From Symsagittifera roscoffensis (lineage: Eukaryota; Xenacoelomorpha; Acoela; Convolutidae), in the NCBI RefSeq assembly GCF_963678635.1, contig NC_087063.1:53893074-53957073 (forward strand): a stretch of DNA of 64,000 nt, given 5' to 3'. The translations under genes and the position numbers were made by a program. Of this stretch, positions 19,212 to 29,569 are shown in pieces (within the stretch, counting starts at the first letter, position 1; every line of letters begins with the position of its first letter). Under the pieces are notes generated by a model. That model ran no database searches. It was given only the letters and a program-made list of their open reading frames with translations, and was not told where the DNA came from.

Positions 19212-20134
19212 TGTGACATTCGACCAGAATGGCCAAAATGCAATTTATGCAGACTTCGAATTTTTAGCAGTAAGCCTTCCGGATTGATGATTATTAAGAA
19301 TTAAGAGCGTTATTGGAACGATTGGCCAAACGGTGAGGGCTAGAATATTCTGGTATTTTAAAATTTCAAAAATTCGAATTATGACGTCATATTTCTGAGA
19401 AACGTCAGAAACGGCCATTTTGGCTAAAACGAGAAAGAAAAACAGAACAATATTAGCTGCGCTAGCAACAACAACGAAATTGAGATCGGAAAACGACAAC
19501 GAGTTACAGAGTAACAGAAGAACACTCCGATTTGCAACTATTGTGCTGCTACAATAGTTGCAAGGCCGTTGCGAACAACGGTGAAGGGTGAGAGACGGCC
19601 TTCCGGATTAAGAGGAAATCAGGATTAGCGAGCTTGATCCAGCGGATTCATCAATCCGGAAGGGTAAAGGAACTGAAGCTTTTATCCTGTTGCATAAACT
19701 TTTAGCTTCCTGTCATGTCCTGACTTGAATTTAACTAATATCTGGATTCATTTTGATAAGGATGAGAAGCTAGGAGTTGGGGGAAAGGGTTGATCCATCT
19801 TCGATGGAGATGATGATTTTTATCTACTGAACAAAAACAATAGTAATATAATAAATAGTAGTAGCCCTGTTTTTAGGAGTGACCTCGTGGTCTGGGGATA
19901 CTGAGACCCAGCCATGAGCTCACTATTTCTGCATGTAATCTAGTTAATTTGAGTGTTTTGACCGAAGCCGAAAGCAGTAACGTTTTTGTCGACCCGATGT
20001 TGGAGGAGACCACCGAAAAGTACTGGCTTGGTAGAGACGGTGAAAAGCATGCAAAGCTCTGTTTAGGCGTTAGCCAGTCGTCTTAAGAATAGTTTTGTTT
20101 TCCGTCGATATGTATCTTCCGGGCGAATGTTACA
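19212..20134 (+). repeat. 3' LTR of copy A (LTR-A)
   Basis: 923 bp, starts TGTGACATTCG and ends GAATGTTACA (TG...CA). It is bounded on the left by the polypurine tract. Other copies start at 20139 and 43913, and partial ones end at 37471, 43354 and 61146. Inside are a 13-bp-arm hairpin at 19532-19563, a second hairpin CCGTTG-CGAA-CAACGG right after it, and an AATAAA near 19847. The TATA box seen in other copies (TTTATATAAAC) is mutated here. It is followed by 4 bp (ATGT) and then a second LTR-A start. Confidence 0.85.
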
Positions 20135-20138
20135 ATGT

Positions 20139-20472
20139 TGTGACATTCGACCAGAATGGACCAAAATGCAGATTCAGCAGATTCGAGTTTTTAGCAGCGA
20201 ACCTTCCGAATTGACGCTTCTAAGTGATTAACAACGTTATTGGAACGATTAGTCAAACGGTGAAGGTCAAGATATCTGGTATTTTGAAATTTTACAAAAT
20301 CGAAGTATGATGTCATATTTCTGAGAAACGTCGAAAACGGTCATTTTGGCAGAAAGTCGAAGAAAAACACAACAACATTAGTTGCGCTGACGATAACGAC
20401 GAAGATTGTGATTAAAAAACGACAACAGATTGCAGGAATAGCAGAGACCGTTCCGAGTTGCAACTATTGTGT
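20139..20472 (+). repeat. Partial LTR-A, left half of the LTR split by copy B
   Basis: Begins TGTGACATTCG and matches LTR-A up to the first arm of its hairpin (GCAACTATTGTGT), then stops abruptly. The missing right half (TTGCAAGGCC... to GTTACA) is found after copy B's 3' LTR at 42785-43354. Together they give almost one full LTR, with about 11 nt of the hairpin loop and arm lost. So copy B, or its predecessor, landed in this LTR. Confidence 0.75.
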
Positions 20473-20770
20473 AGGACCACTAGCCGGACCACTAGGAGAC
20501 TTGACTGGAAGAGGTGACCAGTCGAGTGGGAAAGTAGTTCACAAGGATCGAACCGGAACACTGGGAGACTTGACTGGAAAGGGTGACCAGTCGAGTGGGA
20601 AAGTGGTTCACAAAGATCGAAACGGACCACTAGGAGACTTGACTGGAAGAGGTGACCAGCCAAGTGGGAAAGTGGTGCTGCTGTCAAGTGCAGAACAGAG
20701 ACAATCAGCACAGGATCACCACAAGAGGACGCACAGGGGTGTTCTCAAGTTGGGCAACGGATATCATTAG
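20473..20770 (+). repeat. 69-bp tandem repeat, about 2.7 copies
   Basis: Three successive units with GGAGACTTGACTGGAA at 20495, 20564 and 20633 (period 69). Because 69 is a multiple of 3, a 120-codon frame (20408-20770) with 23-residue repeats exists, but it overlaps the LTR fragment and looks like a by-product. The unit faintly resembles an LTR-B stretch (GGTGGACAGCTTGAGTG...GGTTCACAA), so it may be a diverged remnant of B's 5' LTR. Confidence 0.6.
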
Positions 20771-21583
20771 AATCCACATTACATTATAGGAGATAAGTGT
20801 AAAATTGGATAAGCGGAGTCCCATTGTTTTGAGGAAGTTTTTGCCAAAGCAGGCCTGGAAACTCGCTTAAGGGATTTTTTGGCTTAAGAGGGGGGCTAAA
20901 GAGCCCGGCGCTTAAGGGATTTTTTGGCTTAAGAGGGGGGCTAAAGAGGGGGGAGGTTAGAAGGGGGGCTGGTTAAGTTAGAGGTTGGCGGTTAAAAATT
21001 GTAAAAAGGGGGGACATTAGAGTAACTAATTGCTCGGCATCGTCGACTTAGTTACATTAGATATTTCTACGCGTTGGTTACAGGAAGCGGATATCCAAAA
21101 TTAGAATCAGGTTAAGGTAGGTACCCTGGTCGGATCGGTAAGGGGGAACGGACATAGACAGTTTTTGTGATACCCCATAAGATCGCTGGCAGGGGGGAGG
21201 AAAACGCGTGGCAATCGGGTACCAGACATTTTTTCGGACAAAGATTGACATCAGTCAACCTTGAATTTCAGGATAATTCACCCATCGGTTTTTGAAATTT
21301 TTTCCAGTTTAAAATTTTACGTTTTAACGAACAGGTATTTTACGTTTTAACGAACAGGTATTTTAACGAACAGGTGATCACAAGACACCTGCGGGGAATT
21401 TAGAGTTTCAAATAGCCTGAAAAGACTGGATCAATATTTGGGTTTCGACCATTAAGATAGGGATTTTGGGAAAATTTTACAAGAGCTCAAGTGGTGGTAA
21501 AAGGTACAGTGGTCCAACAGTCCCTACAACGGAGAAGAAGAGACCCGATATCCAGACACTCAGTGACGAGTCTTGGGACAGTA
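20771..21583 (+). other. Non-coding leader region upstream of copy B with short tandem duplications
   Basis: No gene seen. Two near-identical ~42-bp units occur at about 20869-20953 (CGCTTAAGGGATTTTTTGG), and short repeats of TTTTAACGAACAGGTATT at 21320-21375. It occupies the place where the 5' LTR and leader of copy B should lie, but I cannot align it to LTR-B. Confidence 0.45.
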
Positions 21584-22160
21584 CCGAAGAAGTCTTGGGA
21601 CATTGCAGTCTGGGGACAGTCTTGGGGCAACACAGTCTTGGGATAGTCTTGGGACAGTGCAGCCTTGGAAAAGTCTTGGACCAGAGCAGTCTTGGTACGA
21701 AACAGTCTTGGGACATTGGTCTTGGGACATTGGTCTTGGGACATTGGTCTTGGGACATTGGTCTTGGGACATTGGTCTTGGGACATTGGTCTTGGGACAT
21801 TGGTCTTGGGACATTGGTCTTGGGCCATTAGTCTTGGGACAGTGGTCTTGGGACATTGGTCTTGGGACATTGGTCTTGGACCATTGGTCTTGGGACATTG
21901 GTCTTGGGACATTGGTCTTGGGACATTGGTCTTGGGCCATTGGTCTTGGGACAGTGGTCTTGGGATATTGGTCTTGGGCCATTGGTCTTGGGACATTAGT
22001 CTTGGGACAGTAGTCTTGGGACGTTGGTCTTGGCCAATGGTCTTGGAACATTAGTCTTGGGACACTAGTCTTGGGACGTTGGTATTGGGACATAAGTCTT
22101 GGGACGTTGGTCTTGGGACATTAGTCTTGGGACGTTGGTCTTGGGACACTAGTCTGGGGA
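21584..22160 (+). repeat. 14-bp minisatellite
   Basis: Array of a 14-nt unit, CTTGGGACATTGGT with variants (CAGT, CTAGT, CGTTGGT), about 40 units and at least 30 in the regular core from 21707. It has open frames on both strands because the unit lacks stops; these are not genes. Confidence 0.9.
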
Positions 22161-22417
22161 TACTAACAAGAAGCACTGGGAGAACACTGAATAATAGGAA
22201 GGGGGCACTAAAAGAATACTAAGTCAGGCTGAAGTAACCAATTGTAAGATCATATTCCCTATCCTATCCTAACACATAAAATTTTCAAGAGCTTAAGAAA
22301 AGTTGTTTTCAGCAAATCGTCGATTTTTTTTAGAAAATTTTTTTTTTCAAAAGAGGTTTTAAATGTAGAGTAGAATTTTGCAGATAGTAATACTGTAAAT
22401 AGTAACAATTGTAAAAA
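22161..22417 (+). other. Leader before copy B gag
   Basis: AT-rich, with T and A runs; ends GTAAAAAATG at the gag start. No recognisable primer-binding site. Confidence 0.4.
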
Positions 22418-22774
22418 ATGAGGCGAAGCAGGGTACCGGTAGCTGAAAAGAGGTCTACCGATGCGAAGGCAAAGTACAACTCGTCGCTACGTAAAACAAC
22501 ATCGATGGGTCCGAAAGTAACAAAGAAGAACTTTTCAGTTAGTATGGTCAGCACGAGGAGTACCACGGAGAACAAAGCAAAAGAGGGCACAGAAGAGGAA
22601 CGAGTAGAACCCACCATCGAGATTGATCTAGAGACACCTGATCAAAGTGTGGATGAAGCAGGAAAGAAGACGACAGAGTCAACTTCAATGCCTAATGCGG
22701 AAGAACCTAACCCGAATCCCATAGAGTTCTCACCGATAGACAACGCGGAAGATACAACAGGCAACACGCAGTAA
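22418..22774 (+). CDS. gag: Copy B Gag, N-terminal piece
   Basis: ATG start at 22418. A basic N-terminus (RRSRVP, KRSTDAK) is followed by an acidic stretch. It aligns weakly with the matching copy C segment from ATG 47096 (KSRIPKQ, then SGRIVETRS against SVSMVSTRS). That is why I treat it as the true Gag N-terminus and not a separate protein. It ends in a stop at 22772-22774; the Gag frame continues in another phase, so a small indel lies just before it. Confidence 0.6.
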   Translation: MRRSRVPVAEKRSTDAKAKYNSSLRKTTSMGPKVTKKNFSVSMVSTRSTTENKAKEGTEEERVEPTIEIDLETPDQSVDEAGKKTTESTSMPNAEEPNPNPIEFSPIDNAEDTTGNTQ

Positions 22775-23601
22775 AACAACATAAAACAGTGAAGGATGAG
22801 TCTCAAAAGAGAACGTCTTTTACTGAAAGATTAGCAATGATGGTCGGAATGAGATCGAAGGACGCAGCAGTGGAGGAGACGAAAGTTGAGAAAAGCAAAA
22901 CATTCGGAACAGTATCCACGAGAACGACAGAGACCGATCAGAACGAGGGTCAGAGAAAATCGGGACCAGCGATCAACTACAGGACAACAACGGACCATGG
23001 AACGACAACTCTTGAGTTAAGCGACTTGATGGCGAAACTAGATCAGATAGATGAGAAACAGAAGCACAGCGAAGAGGATAGAAATGTGATAAAGAAGGAA
23101 ATGAGACACAACAAACATGAGTACTTGGACAACTATTTCCATCTAGCGAGAGCGACGGAGGAAAAGCTTCAGAAAATGTCTGACAAAGTAGAAACCACTG
23201 ATGAAGAGCGAGAGAAAAACATCAGAAAGGACATGCAGGAAATGAAGCAGCGATATGACGCAGTGAATTGCCAGTTAGGGAGTTTGGAAACGAGAATAGA
23301 TACGATGAGTAGGGAACAGGCTGAGAGCTCAAGTGCAATACAGACAAAGCTAGACGCTATACTTAGGAATTCAACACAACAAGACAGGCCAGCTGCAGAG
23401 AGGACACAAGGTAATAGAGTGGACTTCGTGGAGCCTCATAGGAACAAACGACAGTCAACACCGTTACCAGCAACCCGGGGGGCCGCGATTACGGCACCGG
23501 TGGGGGCCAGGGTCATTATAAAAAATGGAACAGCGAACACAACCAGTGGTCCAGGGGACTCCACGACTCACAACAACGTGGGACCGGATGCCATGACATA
23601 G
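22775..23601 (+). CDS. gag: Copy B Gag, coiled-coil piece
   Basis: Continues Gag in a new phase (SFTERLAMMVGM matches SFSERMKNTFG of copy A). It contains a long charged helical region likely to form a coiled coil (about 23030-23340) and a Ser/Thr/Gly-rich linker. It ends at TAG 23599-23601, where copies A and C stay open; the frame resumes in phase at once, so this is a single nonsense change. Confidence 0.7.
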
Positions 23602-24126
23602 GCAAGCACCTGGGAAATGATGAACAGGACGCTAGAAGCCTTCGCCACAAGGAATACCGACTCGAGTGACAGAGGAAGCAACAAATCCAGGAAAACCTTC
23701 AAGAAACCGAAGGAGTTCAAAGATGATTCAGATGGATGCATTGACACTTGGGTAGAAGTCATGAGGTTGCACTTAGAACAAGACAACTTGAACGATGAGA
23801 GGCAAGCATGCACAGCGATACTGAGCAATCTGGAAGGCACGGCATTGAAGTGCGTGGTTGCGAAGAAGGAAGAGGAACGCGACACAGCGGACAAAATCTT
23901 TGAAATATTGTTGAATAGATTCGGCTCAGGAATGAAGGGTCATCAAGCGATGATGCGATTTGAAAAGAGGAGACAAAGGGACGATGAATTGATTGACAGG
24001 TTCCTAGATGATCTTGAGAGCTTGAGAAGAAGGAGTGACCCGGAAGAATCCACCAATCGGAGGAACTTCAGCATCGCCTCAAAGTTCATTGATGGGGTAA
24101 AAAGTGATGACTTGAGAACATGTTAG
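23602..24126 (+). CDS. gag: Copy B Gag, capsid-like piece
   Basis: In phase with the previous piece. It aligns along its length with the capsid-like helical region of copies A and C (KKPKEFKDDSDGCIDTWVEVM, GHQAMMRFEKRRQ). One base is missing near 24119 relative to A, which ends the frame at TAG 24124-24126; translation of the alignment continues in the overlapping frame at 24120. Confidence 0.75.
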   Translation, partial: ASTWEMMNRTLEAFATRNTDSSDRGSNKSRKTFKKPKEFKDDSDGCIDTWVEVMRLHLEQDNLNDERQACTAILSNLEGTALKCVVAKKEEERDTADKIFEILLNRFGSGMKGHQAMMRFEKRRQRDDELIDRFLDDLESLRRRSDPEESTNRRNFSIASKFIDGVKSDDLRTC

Positions 24127-26942
24127 CAACGTACTATACATTGTCGAAAGACAGTGCACCAACTCCAGAAGAAATGAGGCAGAAGTCAAGAGAGTACATG
24201 CTGATGAAACCAAAGAAATACTCGTACTCAGACAATAGGAACACACAAGGGGGGAGTCAGCCACAAAGGTCGTCATGGTACAAGCCCAGAGATGACATGG
24301 ACAAACGCAGATCATGCGCGAACTGCGGGTCAGCTGATCATCATGTGGCGGACTGCACGACATACAAACAGGGCATGAAGAGTTTAGGATATGCACCCGA
24401 TGAGGAAGATATGAGTCAGATGGAAGAACACGAGTTCTATAGTGGCTTGATCATCAAAATTGGTGCGAGATGCTTCTTCTGCAACCAAGAGGGACACTTC
24501 AAGATGGATTGTCCGTTGTTTTGGGAAGCGGTCAAGAATCAGAGTCATCCAAAACACAAGTTGGCGCTAGCGGCAGTGCAGAACCAAAGAAACAGACAAG
24601 GTAAATTTGAGACGAAAAACCTAGAAAGACCAAATGCGGAGCTACCGACGAAAACAGTAAAAGCTGTAACACAATGTAATAGTGCAGTAGAGGCCACGGT
24701 GAAGAACGCACAAGAAAAAGATTATGAGAAGGCGGCAGCGGAGGCCATCAACAAAGTGAAAGAAGACCTAGCAGCGAAAGAAATAGAACAACGACTGAAG
24801 CAAGAAATCCAAAGACAGAAGATGAACGAAGCATTAAGTTGCTCACAGACAATACCAGAAGCTGCTGAGGGGTCGACAAAAAATGGAAATTGCAACACGG
24901 TAAAAATGGTTCCAGGAAAGCCATTTGGCATAACAAAGATTGGGGCAAGAATAATGTCAATAATCACTGTGGGCGGCCACGAAGTAACAAGAAACTTGAG
25001 CGAACCAAGTGACCAGACAATAATGCACATTGATGTGTACGCGGATTACTTGAGTAGTATAAGCCCACAAACGACTTCTAGAGCATTGAGAGCACTACTC
25101 ACGAGAGGGGGTAGCAAGTCGGTACGTGTTGATAACAGGTACACAGAAGCTTATGGTCCACATGAAGTGATGCTAAATATAGATGGAATCAACATCTATA
25201 CCAAAACAATGATAACATGTGACGAAGACCTAATTGGGCAAATCTACGTGGGAAGAGAAGAGTTGAAAGTGAGATCGATTGGACACTGCGCCATGCTTGA
25301 AGAAGATGCGATGCACATCGGGACAGAGTCAGATGTGACAGGACACGTGCTAGACATAAGTGGTAAGAAGACTCAGTTACGTGGTCTACTTGATACGGGA
25401 GCAGTCTTGAGTGTCATACCAATCGAAACTTGGGAACGAATGGGCTTCAACAAAGATGATTTGATAGATTCGAGAATACGGTTGTCAGCTGCGAACAAAG
25501 GGGCCCTGCGGGTATTGGGCAGAACGCCGATAATAGCCCTCAATCTGGGGGAACGTAACCTGTGGATGAGCTTTCTTGTGGTAGAAAACCTAGATGAGTC
25601 TGACCAATTTATTTTAGGCAGAGACTTCATCAGGAACTTTGATGTAGCGATTGATCTAAACAACGCAATGTTCAGGATACGGAACCCGGATAGGAGGTAC
25701 GCAATCAAACCGGTAAATTTAATAATGGCAAATGAAACCAAAACACCGGTATTCTTGAGTAGGAGGGTGAGGCTAAAGGCGAATGAGGCGGCGATTGTAA
25801 GCTTACGAATGAAAAATTACAATGAACTAAGTGACAACAAGCAGGTATGCGTAGTCCCAAATCCAAATAGTCAAAGTGCTGCTGTTTTAGGAAGATCCTT
25901 CTCGATTACGAAGGGCGGCCTCTGCGTGAGTGTCTTGTTGAATACCCTTGACATGCCAATCACGATACAGAGGGGGCGGAAACTGGGATATGCTTTACCT
26001 GTTAAAACTCGATATGAAATGACTGAAAACAATAAACAAAATGAAGTTGTTGATTGTCCCAATCATAGGGACAAAATTTGTATCTTGAGACGATTAAACA
26101 AAATAAAAGATTCATCAAGTCTTGTGAAGTCACTTAAGTCAGAGACGGACGATGGACTATCGAGCTGTTCGAATTTCCCGGAACGGCCCACATTAGACAA
26201 AATACAGCGTGATAAACCGATTCTACCGGATATCGAACACTTAAGAGGCAAGTTCACGGACGAACAGCTCGAAGCCATCAAGGACGTACTAGAGCGGAAC
26301 GAGGAAGTTTTTTCAAGACATAAGGCAGACATCGGGTGTTGTAATTTTGTTGAGCATGAAACAGAACTTGAGGAAAACGCAATACCGCACAGGGAGGGGG
26401 CGAGGCGCATGACCCCACACAAATCGGATGCGTGTAGAAAGGAGATTGAAACGCTACTAGAGTATGACATGATAGAACCATCCAAATCACCGTGGGCGTG
26501 TGGAGTAGTGATGGCCAAAAAGAAAGGCGACCAGTTGAGGTTTTGTTGTGACTTTCGATACCTGAACTCCGTCACGGTGAAGGATGCCTATCCCATACCT
26601 AGGATTGATGAGAGCCTCTCGCAGTTAGGTGATGCAAAATTTTTTACGACTCTTGATTTAGGCTCGGCTTTTTGGCAGGTACCGCTGAGGAAGCAGGACA
26701 GGGACAAGACAGGGTTTGCCTGCGAGTTGGGTCTGTTTCAATGGAAACGGATGCCGTTTGGACTTTGCAATGCCACAGCCACGTTTCAGCGGTTGATGGC
26801 ACACGCGCTGATAGGTGTGACGAAGAAGTACGGCAATCTGGTAATGTGCTATGTGGATGACGTGGTAATAGCGAAACCCACACTAGAGGACCACATTGAG
26901 AGACTCGACGAAGTATTTGCTTGTATGAGGAGGTCGGGCTGA
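24120..26942 (+). CDS. pol: Copy B Gag C-terminus, protease and reverse transcriptase
   Basis: A 940-codon open frame. Two zinc knuckles (CANCGSADHHVADC, CFFCNQEGHFKMDC) are followed by a charged linker, aspartic protease DTGA in LLDTGAVLSV, and reverse transcriptase with LDLGSAFWQ and YVDD. Gag and Pol are therefore one continuous frame in this element type. Protein similarity to copy A is high while DNA is well diverged, so B is a distinct lineage. It ends after CMRRSG because one base is missing near 26940. Confidence 0.9.
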   Translation: MLATYYTLSKDSAPTPEEMRQKSREYMLMKPKKYSYSDNRNTQGGSQPQRSSWYKPRDDMDKRRSCANCGSADHHVADCTTYKQGMKSLGYAPDEEDMSQMEEHEFYSGLIIKIGARCFFCNQEGHFKMDCPLFWEAVKNQSHPKHKLALAAVQNQRNRQGKFETKNLERPNAELPTKTVKAVTQCNSAVEATVKNAQEKDYEKAAAEAINKVKEDLAAKEIEQRLKQEIQRQKMNEALSCSQTIPEAAEGSTKNGNCNTVKMVPGKPFGITKIGARIMSIITVGGHEVTRNLSEPSDQTIMHIDVYADYLSSISPQTTSRALRALLTRGGSKSVRVDNRYTEAYGPHEVMLNIDGINIYTKTMITCDEDLIGQIYVGREELKVRSIGHCAMLEEDAMHIGTESDVTGHVLDISGKKTQLRGLLDTGAVLSVIPIETWERMGFNKDDLIDSRIRLSAANKGALRVLGRTPIIALNLGERNLWMSFLVVENLDESDQFILGRDFIRNFDVAIDLNNAMFRIRNPDRRYAIKPVNLIMANETKTPVFLSRRVRLKANEAAIVSLRMKNYNELSDNKQVCVVPNPNSQSAAVLGRSFSITKGGLCVSVLLNTLDMPITIQRGRKLGYALPVKTRYEMTENNKQNEVVDCPNHRDKICILRRLNKIKDSSSLVKSLKSETDDGLSSCSNFPERPTLDKIQRDKPILPDIEHLRGKFTDEQLEAIKDVLERNEEVFSRHKADIGCCNFVEHETELEENAIPHREGARRMTPHKSDACRKEIETLLEYDMIEPSKSPWACGVVMAKKKGDQLRFCCDFRYLNSVTVKDAYPIPRIDESLSQLGDAKFFTTLDLGSAFWQVPLRKQDRDKTGFACELGLFQWKRMPFGLCNATATFQRLMAHALIGVTKKYGNLVMCYVDDVVIAKPTLEDHIERLDEVFACMRRSG

Positions 26943-29569
26943 AGTGCAAACCGTCAAAGTGCGAGATACTCAAGGACTCGATAAAATACTTGGGCAGGAT
27001 GGTGGACAAACACGGCATCAGACCAGACCCAGATGCGTTAGAGGCAGTCCTAACTTGGAAATTGCCGAAGACGGAACACCAATTGATGAGCTTTCTGGGT
27101 TTTGCAAAGTACTATAGAGAATTTGTCAAAGGCTACGCAGACACGGTTTATCCGATGCAACAGTTAATGAGGCACAAGGACAAGAAATTCACGTGGAATA
27201 ACGCAGCAGAAGAGTCATTCCAGAGAATAAAGAAAGAGTTGTGCGAGGCACCAGTACTAGGGATGCCAACAGAGAAGGGGATGTACGTACTGGATACGGA
27301 CGCGTCGGTTGTAGCGATATCTGGAATTCTCCACCAAGAACAAGAGTGGAACGGGAAGACAGTCATGAGACCGATAGCGTACGGGAGCAAAGTCGTAAGT
27401 GACACGGAAATGAAGTACGGGGCACCGAAAGCAGAGATGTTCGCGGTGGTTACCTTTGTCGAGAAATATAGGGCATACCTAGGCAGTGAGCCATTCAAGT
27501 TGCGGGTCGACAACCGGGCACTAAGCTGGCTGAAGACGTACTCAATGGACCAAAGTTACATTGGGAGGTGGATAGTTCGCCTGGATGGATACAATATGAT
27601 AATTGAGCACAGAACACGAGACAAACATCAGAATGCTGACAGCTTGAGCAAGAAGACGGAGTTCTACGAGAGACAAGAACAGAGGGAGGCAGATAGACCT
27701 GAAATCAAAGATGGCTTCTCCTTCATGGACAAGGAAACGTATGACAGTCTTCCTCTCACGAGATGGTTGGACAAATCAGGCAAACCAATAGAAGATCGCC
27801 CAGAGTTGCCAAAGGAAACTACGAGAAAAACAATCTTGAGAAAGAACCGAGGGATGCCGATAGGAATAATGCTCAAGTCAAAGATCGTGAGGGAGACGCT
27901 CAAAGCAAAAGGTTACGATCTCAACCAGGTAGAGACGGGGGAAGCACAAATAGACGAAGACTTAAAGGGGTTACTCGAGAGACTAGCAGATGATAAGCCC
28001 GTGATTCAAAAAAACTGTAGAGAGGAACCTGAGGTCACAATACTGCGGAAGAACGGGACGTCTAGTGATAGAAACACCTCGAAGGTGACTAATCTAGATG
28101 GGAAGGAAGTGGTGCAGTCACTGGTTGAAAAGATCCCAGCTGAATTACTAGAACAGACTAGAGTCAGGAGAAAGAGAGTGGAATTCAAGGAAGAAGCTGA
28201 TTACCTGGGACCAGGTCAAGAGTCCGGGGAGCGGTCCACGTCCACAGAAGAAGAAAACACTGAAGGAGAAAATTTGTCCGGGGAATGTGGAATGTGGGAT
28301 GTGGACTGGGAAGCGAGCAGTGACAATCAAGATAGTCTCTGCATGATATTGGCAGAAGAAAAGATTAGACACCACGACAGGGAACTACAAACAGATCCAT
28401 CATCAGGAACCTTCAACTTGGATGTGCAGGAGATGCGAGGTGGTGAAGAACTTGAAAGGATTGCAGTTTCGAAGAAGCCATTCAGGGAGCTATCATGCAA
28501 TTCGAATGTGAGAACAAATCTGGTGCCGGAAGACGACATGAAGGTAGTAAGGAGGATAGTATGCGTGAAGCTGAATGACGACATCCACAACCCTGGGGAG
28601 ATGAATGGGCAGATCATGGCGCTGAAGGAACACGTCAAAGCGAGATACAGGCTGTCGGACCTGGTAAGAGCCCAGAAGAATGACAAGATGACAAGCAATC
28701 TCTCAAAATGGATCCGAACGGGATCTAAGGAGAAAGGGGAACTTGAGGAAGACAGCTACAAGATCCTGAGCCAGTTCTACAAAGAGAGGAAAGAGTTACT
28801 CTATCACACGGCTGATGGGGTTGTAGCATGCAAGAGAAAAGAAGAAGACAAAATACTACACAAGCACAACCTCATCATATTACCACAATTATATCAGACA
28901 GAGGTGCTGTTCAGATCACATGATCAAATGGGGCACCAGGGGATAGACAAAGTGCAACAAAGAATACTTCATAGGTTCGATTGGCCAGGGTTGAGGAAAG
29001 CCTGTGAGAGGTGGGTGAATGCATGCCTGGCATGTTTGCAAGTGAAAGACCCTAGGAAGATGAGATTCCCACTCAAGTCGGTGGAAAGCTCGGAATTTAA
29101 TGAAGTGGTGCAAATAGACCACCAGAAGATCTGCATGACGGACTCAGGGTATAACCAGATACTGGTTATAATTGATCACTTCACAAAGCTGGCAGAGGAA
29201 ACTTGTGACCACTTGATAACCCATTGGATATCAAGGTATGGTTGTCCAATGACTTTTCAGTCAGACAACGGCAAAGCCTTTGTGGGGGACTTGACTAAGG
29301 AATTAATGAAGAGGTCAAACATAGCTCAAGCACACTCAACGACTTACCATCCTCAGACCAACGGGCTGGTAAAGAGACAGAACAGAACGTTGGTGAACAT
29401 GCTGAGGGTATACTGCTCTGGATACATGACAGACTGGGATAAGTACCTGCCTCAAGTCGTAGGGGCATACAACAGTACTCAACACTCAACGACGGGAATC
29501 AGCCCCATTCATGATGTTGACAGGCAAAGAGAGAGCGATGCCCCTGACGTTCTTTTACCCGGAGTATGA
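26921..29569 (+). CDS. pol: Copy B Pol: RT thumb, RNase H, linker, integrase core
   Basis: Continues RT after the 1-nt break. RNase H motifs LDTDAS, PKAEMF, LRVDNR and DKHQNAD are present. The linker is shorter than in A, with LSGE/ESGE and the TCCGGGGA motif at about 28222 and 28277. Integrase has the zinc region (HDQMGHQG, CLACLQ) and core Asp in QIDHQ and SDNG. The catalytic Glu is replaced by Lys (NGLVKRQN, codon 29372-29374), and 10 residues are missing in frame near 29190 between the first Asp and the SDNG motif. So this integrase should be inactive. A 1-nt gain near 29505 ends the frame. Confidence 0.88.
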   Translation: MYEEVGLKCKPSKCEILKDSIKYLGRMVDKHGIRPDPDALEAVLTWKLPKTEHQLMSFLGFAKYYREFVKGYADTVYPMQQLMRHKDKKFTWNNAAEESFQRIKKELCEAPVLGMPTEKGMYVLDTDASVVAISGILHQEQEWNGKTVMRPIAYGSKVVSDTEMKYGAPKAEMFAVVTFVEKYRAYLGSEPFKLRVDNRALSWLKTYSMDQSYIGRWIVRLDGYNMIIEHRTRDKHQNADSLSKKTEFYERQEQREADRPEIKDGFSFMDKETYDSLPLTRWLDKSGKPIEDRPELPKETTRKTILRKNRGMPIGIMLKSKIVRETLKAKGYDLNQVETGEAQIDEDLKGLLERLADDKPVIQKNCREEPEVTILRKNGTSSDRNTSKVTNLDGKEVVQSLVEKIPAELLEQTRVRRKRVEFKEEADYLGPGQESGERSTSTEEENTEGENLSGECGMWDVDWEASSDNQDSLCMILAEEKIRHHDRELQTDPSSGTFNLDVQEMRGGEELERIAVSKKPFRELSCNSNVRTNLVPEDDMKVVRRIVCVKLNDDIHNPGEMNGQIMALKEHVKARYRLSDLVRAQKNDKMTSNLSKWIRTGSKEKGELEEDSYKILSQFYKERKELLYHTADGVVACKRKEEDKILHKHNLIILPQLYQTEVLFRSHDQMGHQGIDKVQQRILHRFDWPGLRKACERWVNACLACLQVKDPRKMRFPLKSVESSEFNEVVQIDHQKICMTDSGYNQILVIIDHFTKLAEETCDHLITHWISRYGCPMTFQSDNGKAFVGDLTKELMKRSNIAQAHSTTYHPQTNGLVKRQNRTLVNMLRVYCSGYMTDWDKYLPQVVGAYNSTQHSTTGISPIHDVDRQRESDAPDVLLPGV

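Noticed and set aside
20408-20770. 120-codon frame with 23-residue repeats
   Set aside because: Overlaps an LTR-A fragment and a 69-bp tandem repeat; the period being a multiple of three explains the frame.
21477-22093. Long frames on both strands with CPKTNVPRPMSQDQ or LGTLVLGHWSWDIG repeats
   Set aside because: Produced by the 14-bp minisatellite, whose unit lacks stops in most frames; no start context or conservation.
20488-22160. CRISPR-like array
   Set aside because: Units are adjacent without unique spacers and the setting is a eukaryotic retroelement block.
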